Assembly: GCA_019428955.1 (NCBI GenBank)
Contig: JAHYJF010000167.1
Span: forward strand, 1 to 7,768
Direction of reading: 5' to 3'
From: Burkholderiaceae bacterium
GTDB taxonomy: Bacteria > Pseudomonadota > Gammaproteobacteria > Burkholderiales > Burkholderiaceae_E
Length of the DNA: 7,768 nucleotides
Shown here: one piece after another, positions 1 to 7,768 of the stretch
How the letters are laid out: every line of letters begins with the position of its first letter
Numbering within the stretch: the first letter of the stretch is position 1
Notes under the pieces: generated by a model
The model's input: only the letters and a program-made list of their open reading frames with translations
What the model was told of the DNA's origin: nothing
Databases searched by the model: none
Translations under genes and position numbers: made by a program

Positions 1-461
1 TGCCGCGATGTTCATTGCGGCTGCCAACCCGGCCAGTTCCGAACCGGCGCGAAAGTCGCCGTCAAGCGCCGGCGAGCCGTCCGTCCCGTCAGCGGATGAT
101 GACCGCCCCGTTGCGAGCTCCGGCGCGACCGCGACAAAGCCGGCCTCGACAGCCAGCATCTCGACTACCATCCGCTGCGCCGCCTGTGCCCGCAGACTCG
201 TGGCGCTGACCTTCATGGCCGCGCTCGGCGCCCGGCAGCAAGATGCCGCCAACACCCGCTCGCCCGCGATCTCGACCATGCAGGCGCGGCAGTTGCCGTC
301 CGCGCGCATCCCGTCCTGGTAACAGAGGCTGGGAATGTCGGCGCCGGCGCGCCGCGCCGCCTGGAGGATGGTTTCGCCGGACTGGGCCACGATTGACCGC
401 CCGTCGAGTTCGAATGCGATGGCAGCGCCACCGCGACCGCCTTGGTGGTTCGCTGCGGCAC

Positions 462-465
<4 letters not shown>
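1..465 (-). CDS. Formate dehydrogenase alpha-type subunit, N-terminal fragment ([2Fe-2S] domain; 3' end beyond window)
   Basis: The frame is open from an ATG at 465 to the window edge (155 codons, no stop), so the gene is cut by the window, not broken. Residues about 15-95 form a plant-type [2Fe-2S] ferredoxin fold like that of NuoG, HoxU and FdhA. The cluster ligands are C48, C59, C62 and C76 (Cx10Cx2Cx13C), with the motif GNCRACMVEI around C59/C62. No further cysteine occurs after C77 up to residue 155. The HxxxCxxCxxxxxC [4Fe-4S] site that follows this domain in NuoG, HoxU and FdsA is therefore absent; instead there is a stretch with SELAGLAAAMNI. From memory, such a stretch occurs in alpha subunits of soluble NAD-dependent formate dehydrogenases that pair with a fused NuoE-NuoF beta subunit. 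The start overlaps the stop of the upstream beta-subunit gene (ATGA), and GAGGA lies 6 nt before the ATG. The formate dehydrogenase assignment is inferred from this domain and the neighbour; the molybdopterin domain is not visible. Confidence 0.72.
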
Positions 466-2251
<1,786 letters not shown>

Positions 2252-2255
<4 letters not shown>

Positions 2256-3616
2256 AGCTCGACCTCGACGCTCTCCAGGTGTTCCGGCACCCGCACCGGC
2301 CAGCCAAATTGGCTCTCGATGCGCAGGCGCAGCGCGTCACTGGCGGCAGGCTCGCCATGGGTCAGGTAGACCTGCTTGGGGGGATTCCGGCGCAGGCTCT
2401 CCAGCCACGCCATGATCTGGTCGGCGTCGGCATGGGCGGAGAGTCCGTAAAGTTGCGATATCGCTGCCCTGACCGGATGCAATCCGCCGTGAATCTTGAC
2501 CTCTCTTTCCCCCGCGACCAGGCGCGCACCGCGGGTTCCGCCGGCCTGGAAACCGACGAAGACGATGTGGTTGCGCGAGTCCGGGAGCAGGCGCTTGAGG
2601 TGATGCAGGACCCGTCCGCCGGTGGCCATGCCGCTGGCTGCGATGATGATCGACGGCACCGGATTGCTCGCGAGTGCCTTGGACTGCTCGGGCGTATTGA
2701 GCATCTGCGCAACGCGGAACATCGCGCGACACTCATCGATGGTGATGCGGTGCTGATCGCGATGACGGCGGTAAAGCTCGCTGGCATCGATCGCCATCGG
2801 GCTGTCGAGGTAGATCGGCAGATTGGGGATCGCACCGTCGCGCTTGAGTCGCGCCAGACCCAGCATCACGTCCTGCGAGCGCCCGACCGCAAAGGACGGG
2901 ATCAGGACCGTGCCGCCCTGGGTAGCGGTGTCGCGCACGATCTGCGCGAGTTCACCAAACGAATCCTCATTCTCGTGGGTTCGATTGCCGTAGGTCGATT
3001 CAAGCACCAGCGTATCGGCTTCGCGCAATTTGGTCGGTGCCTTCAAGAGCGCTGAATCGGGGCGGCCGAGATCGCCGGAGAACACCAGCGAGTGCCCGTC
3101 TCGGCTGACGCGGATCAGTGCCGCGCCGATGATGTGTCCTGCCGGCAGGAACGCCGCGTGCAGACCGTCTCCGAGGTCAAATTCAGTGTTGAAAGGCGCG
3201 ACGCGAAAGTGGGTCAGCGCGCGCTCGGCATCGGCGATGGTGTAGAGCGGCTCGGCCGGCGAGTGCTTCGAGAACCCCCGCTTATTGGCGTAATGCGCTT
3301 CTTCTTCCTGCAGGTAGCCACTGTCGCGCAACAGCAGTTCGCACAGGTCGCGGGTCGCCTCGGTGCAAATGACCTGGCCCCGGAAGCCATCGCGGACCAG
3401 TGCCGGGAGGTAGCCGCTGTGGTCAAGGTGGGCATGGGTGAGGAGCACGGTGTTGATGCTCTTGGGCGGAACCGGAAACGGCGCGCGGTTGCGCAGCCGC
3501 AACTGCTTGTAGCCCTGGAACAGTCCGCAATCGATCAGGATCCGGCGCCTGCCGCTCTGGATTATGGAGCGCGACCCGGTGACCGTTCCGGCGGCGCCGG
3601 CAAAGGTCAGTTTCAT
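2252..3616 (-). CDS. Metallo-beta-lactamase-fold beta-CASP exonuclease/RNA-processing hydrolase (CPSF73/Ysh1-like)
   Basis: A 454-residue protein of the bacterial beta-CASP family (COG1236-like), which contains zinc-dependent RNA endo- and exonucleases. All metal-site motifs are visible: HAHLDH at 61-66, H161 in PAGHIIGA, and D182 in FSGDLG. The beta-CASP signatures are also present: motif A acidic residue E206 in LESTYG, motif B H395 in LSAHAD, and motif C H420 in LTHGE. The length is that of a complete family member with no N- or C-terminal extension, and no signal peptide is seen, so it is cytoplasmic. The ATG at 3616 overlaps the TGA of the upstream aidB-like gene (ATGA). Its own ribosome binding site is poor, which suggests translational coupling. 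The 3' end overlaps the TTG start of the NuoE-NuoF gene. The physiological substrate cannot be told from sequence; RNA is the family-based guess. Confidence 0.88.
2263..2266 (-). promoter_or_regulatory. Ribosome binding site supporting the TTG start of the NuoE-NuoF gene
   Basis: GAGG lies 7 nt upstream of the TTG at 2255-2253, inside the last codons of the beta-CASP nuclease gene. It decides the start because no ATG or GTG gives a full-length NuoE domain. The TTG shares two bases with the TGA stop of the preceding gene (TTGA), so translational coupling is likely. Confidence 0.5.
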
Positions 3617-5274
3617 TTCCCGCTATCCAGTGCTCCCCATTCGATCAGTTCGTCGACCAGGCTGGCCTCGAGCGCCGCGGCACCGAAGCTGGTGGCGGCG
3701 ACCGGCGCAAGCCGGTTATTGACGTAGGCGATTCCCAGCGCCTCCATGCCCAGTTCGACCAGGCTGGCCCCGGCCAGCAGAATCGCCAGGTGCCCGACGA
3801 ACTGGCGCGCCCGGTTCGGCTCCCCGCTGCGGAACGCGACCAGCGCCGCGTCGATGCGCTCTGCCTGGCCGGGCAGCCAGGCGAGCAGGAACCGTGCCAT
3901 CGCCTCGACTGCTTCGGGTTCGCGCTGCATCACCCGCATGGTATCGAGCACGATCACGTTGCCCGAACCCTCCCAGATACCATTGAGCGGAGCCTGGCGG
4001 AACGCGCGGGCCAGCGGTGACTCCTCGACATACCCGCTGCCGCCAAGACACTCCATGGCCTCGGCAACGACGGGCGTGGCCCGGCGGCAGACCCAGTACT
4101 TGGCGATCGGCGTCATCAGACGGGCCAGCAGCACCTGGGCGGGATCGGCAGGCCCGCGATCGAAGGCGAGCGCGATGCGCATCGCCAGCGCGGCAGCCGC
4201 CGAGCTCTCAAGCACCAGGTCGGCCAGCACCTGGCGCATCATCGGCTGGTCGATCAGGCGGCGACCGAAGGCGCTGCGGCGCTGCGCGTGCCAGATCGCA
4301 TTGCTCAGCGCCAGGCGCATCGTCGCCGCCGCGCCGGTGACGCAGTCGAGCCTGGTGTGCTGGACCATTTCGAGGATGGTGGCGACACCGCGTCCCTCGT
4401 GGCCGACCAGGCTGGCGGCAGCCTCGCGTAATTCCATCTCGCAGGTGGCGTTGGAGCGATCGCCCATCTTGTCCTTGAGCCGCTGCAATTCGAGCGTGTT
4501 GCGGCTGCCGTCGAGGCGCCAGCGAGGCACGAAGAAACAGCTCAGGCCGGTGTCATCGCCGTTGATCTTCGCGAGCGCCAGGAAACCGTCGCCCATAGCC
4601 CCGGAGACGAACCACTTGTGCCCGGTGAGCGCATAGCTGCCGTCGGCCTGCGCAATGGCGACGGTGGAGTTGGCGCGCACGTCCGAACCGCCTTGCTTCT
4701 CGGTCATCGCCATGCCCAGCGTCACTCCCGCCTTCTCGTGCGCCGGCAGGCAGCGCGCGTCGTAGCGCGCGGCGGCGATGCGCTGCTCCCAGAGCTCGGC
4801 GATTTCGGGCTGCTTGCGCAGAGCCGCGACGCCGGCATAGGTCATCGACATCGGACAGCCGACGCCGGCCTCGGCCTGGGTCAGCAGGTAGAGCAAGGCG
4901 CTGTGGGCGACGTGACCGGCGCGCGGCGCGGTCCAGGCGATCGAACTGGTCCCGGCCTCCAGGCCGAGCGCCATCAGGGCATGGTAAGCGGGATGGAATT
5001 CGATCTCGTCGATGCGGCGTCCAAAGCGGTCGAAGGCGCGCAATTGAGGCGGGTTGCGGTTGGCCAGCTCGCCCCAGTACTGCACTTCCTCGCTGCCGGC
5101 TCGGGCCCCGAATCGCGACAACAACTCGACGTGACCAGCACCACCGGCGGCCTCGACCAGTGCGGTGAGAATCCAGTCGGCGTCAAAAAAATTCACGTCA
5201 ACCAGCGCCTCGCCCTGATTGAAGACCACGTGGGTACCTAGGTCGGTGCGCGGCACCGATGCGTTGATGGGCAT
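3613..5274 (-). CDS. aidB: AidB-type acyl-CoA dehydrogenase family flavoprotein
   Basis: A 553-residue protein that resembles E. coli AidB (about 541 residues) along most of its length. AidB is an FAD-containing acyl-CoA dehydrogenase homologue of the adaptive response to alkylating agents. AidB hallmarks include HVVFNQ near the N-terminus (15-20), ANRNPPQL (71-78), the FAD/substrate-loop motif GMAMTEKQGGSD (187-198), LKDKMGDRSNA (266-276), EAMECLGGSGYVEES (405-419) and NGIWEGSGN (431-439). E435 in the last motif matches the position of the catalytic glutamate. The ATG at 5274 was chosen because GGGAG lies 8 nt upstream and homology begins just after it. The same frame stays open to 5481, but that extension overlaps dnaJ and is Pro/Ser/Arg-rich without family resemblance. 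The C-terminal 100 residues look net acidic, unlike the basic DNA-binding surface described for E. coli AidB, so a purely metabolic acyl-CoA dehydrogenase is an alternative. It is the first gene of the downstream operon. Confidence 0.87.
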   Translation of the reverse strand: MPINASVPRTDLGTHVVFNQGEALVDVNFFDADWILTALVEAAGGAGHVELLSRFGARAGSEEVQYWGELANRNPPQLRAFDRFGRRIDEIEFHPAYHALMALGLEAGTSSIAWTAPRAGHVAHSALLYLLTQAEAGVGCPMSMTYAGVAALRKQPEIAELWEQRIAAARYDARCLPAHEKAGVTLGMAMTEKQGGSDVRANSTVAIAQADGSYALTGHKWFVSGAMGDGFLALAKINGDDTGLSCFFVPRWRLDGSRNTLELQRLKDKMGDRSNATCEMELREAAASLVGHEGRGVATILEMVQHTRLDCVTGAAATMRLALSNAIWHAQRRSAFGRRLIDQPMMRQVLADLVLESSAAAALAMRIALAFDRGPADPAQVLLARLMTPIAKYWVCRRATPVVAEAMECLGGSGYVEESPLARAFRQAPLNGIWEGSGNVIVLDTMRVMQREPEAVEAMARFLLAWLPGQAERIDAALVAFRSGEPNRARQFVGHLAILLAGASLVELGMEALGIAYVNNRLAPVAATSFGAAALEASLVDELIEWGALDSGK

Positions 5275-5318
5275 TGACAGTTCTCCCGACTCACCGGGTA
5301 ACGCCGGCTCATCGGCCC

Positions 5319-5348
5319 ATTCTAACCCCGGCCAGAATGACCCGGCAA
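5319..5348 (-). promoter_or_regulatory. Candidate sigma70-type promoter for the aidB-like operon
   Basis: On the minus strand, TTGCCG (5348-5343) and TAGAAT (5324-5319) are separated by 18 bp; they match the consensus hexamers at 4/6 and 5/6 positions. Transcription would start near 5311 and leave a leader of about 38 nt before the ATG at 5274. TAGAAT is also one arm of a short inverted repeat (ATTCT, 10-nt loop, AGAAT, at 5319-5338). No Ada-box-like site was recognised. This is a prediction by eye only. Confidence 0.35.
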
Positions 5349-5349
5349 C

Positions 5350-5375
5350 GCTGCTGTCGGCCGCTGCTGTCGGCC
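5350..5375. repeat. Perfect 13-bp tandem duplication in the dnaJ-aidB intergenic region
   Basis: GCTGCTGTCGGCC occurs twice back to back (5350-5362 and 5363-5375), just upstream of the candidate -35 element. The rest of the 121-bp gap (5275-5395) holds the promoter, the aidB ribosome binding site and a weak 4-bp hairpin (GGGC/GCCC, 5380-5390) without a U-tract, so no clear dnaJ terminator is seen. Confidence 0.85.
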
Positions 5376-5395
5376 CCGCGGGCGGTGCCCCGGAG

Positions 5396-6514
5396 TTACT
5401 GGAAGAAGTCCTTGACGCGGTCGGTCCAGCTCTTGGTCTGGGGACTGTGCCGCGGATCGGCAAGCGAGGCGTCGAGCTCACGCAGCAACTTCTTCTGGTG
5501 ATCGGTGAGGCGCACCGGGGTTTCGATCACGACGTGCGCATAGAGATCCCCCGGGTAGCTTGAACGCAGTCCCTTGATCCCCTTGCCACGCAGCCGGAAA
5601 GTCTTGCCGGACTGAGTGCCTTCGGGCAGGTCGATCTCGGCGCGACCGCTCAATGTTGGCACCTGGACCTTGCCGCCCAACGCCGCCGCGGTGATCGAGA
5701 TCGGCACCTCGCAGTGCAGGTCGTCACCATCGCGGGTGAATACCTGGTGCTCGCGAATCCGGATCTCGATGTAGAGATCGCCCGGGGGCCCGCCGTTCAC
5801 GCCCGGCTCGCCGTTGCCGCCCGAGCGAATCCGCATGCCACTGTCGATCCCGGCCGGGATCTTCACCTCCAGCGTCTTGGTGCGCTTGGTCCGCCCAACA
5901 CCCTCGCAGGTGACACATGGTTCCGCGATCACCTTGCCGGTGCCGTGGCAGGTCGGACAGGTTTGCTGAATCGAAAAGAAGCCTTGCTGGACGCGGACAT
6001 TGCCCTGCCCGCCACAGGTGTCGCAGACCTTGGGCTTGGTGCCGGGCTTGGCGCCGGAACCATGGCAGGCGCTGCAACTGTCCCAGGACGGCACCCTGAT
6101 CTCGGTGTCATAGCCGTGCGCTGCCTGCTCGAGGGTGATCTCCATGGCATAGCGCAGGTCGGCGCCGCGATAAACGTTGGAACGCCCACCGCCGCCTCGC
6201 CCGCCGCCGAAGATATCGCCGAAGATGTCGCCGAACGCATCGCCGAAACCGCCGAATCCGCCCGCACCCGGACCAGGACCGGCACTCGGGTCGACCCCGG
6301 CATGGCCGAAGCGATCGTAGGCCTCGCGCTTGGCCGAGTCGCTGAGAATCTCGTAGGCTGCCTTGGCCTCCTTGAACTGCTCCTCCGCGGTCTTGCTATC
6401 GGGGTTGCGGTCGGGGTGGTACTTCATGGCCAGCCGCCGATAAGCTTTCTTCAGCTCATCTTCGCTGGCATTCTTCCCGACCCCAAGAACCTCGTACAAG
6501 TCACGCTTGGCCAT
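5396..6514 (-). CDS. dnaJ: Chaperone protein DnaJ (Hsp40, class I)
   Basis: This 372-residue co-chaperone delivers unfolded clients to DnaK and stimulates its ATPase in the cytoplasm. The domain order is complete for a class I DnaJ. The J domain (about 1-70) has the HPD triad at 33-35. A Gly/Phe-rich linker (about 71-110) with GDIFGDIFGG follows. The zinc-binding domain has four CxxC pairs: C147/C150, C164/C167, C186/C189 and C200/C203. The C-terminal substrate-binding domains run from about 210 to 350. The length fits the family (about 375). The ATG start gives the canonical MAKRDLYEVLGV N-terminus, with AGGG about 8 nt upstream. It lies 81 bp downstream of dnaK in the usual dnaK-dnaJ order. 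No residue looks abnormal. It is followed by a 121-bp gap before the aidB-like gene. Confidence 0.98.
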   Translation of the reverse strand: MAKRDLYEVLGVGKNASEDELKKAYRRLAMKYHPDRNPDSKTAEEQFKEAKAAYEILSDSAKREAYDRFGHAGVDPSAGPGPGAGGFGGFGDAFGDIFGDIFGGGRGGGGRSNVYRGADLRYAMEITLEQAAHGYDTEIRVPSWDSCSACHGSGAKPGTKPKVCDTCGGQGNVRVQQGFFSIQQTCPTCHGTGKVIAEPCVTCEGVGRTKRTKTLEVKIPAGIDSGMRIRSGGNGEPGVNGGPPGDLYIEIRIREHQVFTRDGDDLHCEVPISITAAALGGKVQVPTLSGRAEIDLPEGTQSGKTFRLRGKGIKGLRSSYPGDLYAHVVIETPVRLTDHQKKLLRELDASLADPRHSPQTKSWTDRVKDFFQ

Positions 6515-6545
6515 CTGCCCGCCCTTTCAAGTCCCTGCTTCGCCC

Positions 6546-6575
6546 GCCGGGCACGCTCTCGAACGGCGCCCCGGC
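6546..6575 (-). other. Possible stem-loop between dnaK and dnaJ
   Basis: In the mRNA sense the 81-bp gap can form a 6-bp outer stem (GCCGGG/CCCGGC). A further 3-bp CGC/GCG stem lies inside it, across a small internal loop. No run of T follows, so it is not a classical terminator. It could act in mRNA processing or partial attenuation between the two genes, or be chance in GC-rich DNA. Confidence 0.3.
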
Positions 6576-6595
6576 AATCAACCCGCTGCGCCGCG

Positions 6596-7768
<1,173 letters not shown>

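Noticed and set aside
5319..5338. Inverted repeat ATTCT/AGAAT as a terminator or operator
   Set aside because: A 5-bp A/T-rich stem with a 10-nt loop is too weak for a terminator, and one arm is better explained as the -10 hexamer.
5275..5481. N-terminal extension of the aidB-like gene to a start at 5481
   Set aside because: It would overlap the dnaJ 3' end, adds 69 Pro/Ser/Arg-rich residues without AidB resemblance, and ignores the well-placed GGGAG before the ATG at 5274.

Overview
The window is a stretch of GC-rich bacterial chromosome with all six genes on the minus strand. They read from right to left: dnaK (5' end cut by the window edge), dnaJ, an AidB-type acyl-CoA dehydrogenase, a beta-CASP metallo-beta-lactamase-fold nuclease, a fused NuoE-NuoF-type flavin/iron-sulfur subunit, and the N-terminus of a [2Fe-2S]-containing, probably molybdopterin-dependent subunit (3' end cut). 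The high GC content, the class I DnaK-DnaJ pair and the style of the proteins suggest a Pseudomonadota bacterium, perhaps a gammaproteobacterium. This is an impression from protein resemblance, not a phylogeny. No mobile elements, tRNA, rRNA or CRISPR repeats were seen.

Right part (about 5396-7768): the conserved chaperone pair dnaK-dnaJ, separated by 81 bp that can form a GC-rich hairpin. Both proteins look intact where visible. The dnaK promoter, and grpE if it is present, would lie outside the window.

Intergenic stretch (5275-5395, 121 bp): there is no convincing intrinsic terminator after dnaJ. It holds a 13-bp perfect tandem duplication and a plausible sigma70-type promoter reading into the next gene.

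Left part (1-5274): four genes packed head to tail with 4-bp stop/start overlaps (ATGA, TTGA, ATGA), so they are almost certainly co-transcribed and translationally coupled. The last two look like the NAD-reducing beta subunit and the catalytic alpha subunit of a soluble NAD-dependent formate dehydrogenase. Electrons from formate oxidation at the alpha subunit would pass through Fe-S clusters to FMN and NAD+ on the beta subunit. The first two genes, an AidB-like flavoprotein and a beta-CASP RNase-like hydrolase, are unusual partners for a formate dehydrogenase. This mixed operon is the most interesting thing in the window. A link to one-carbon, aldehyde or alkylation stress is possible but is inference only.
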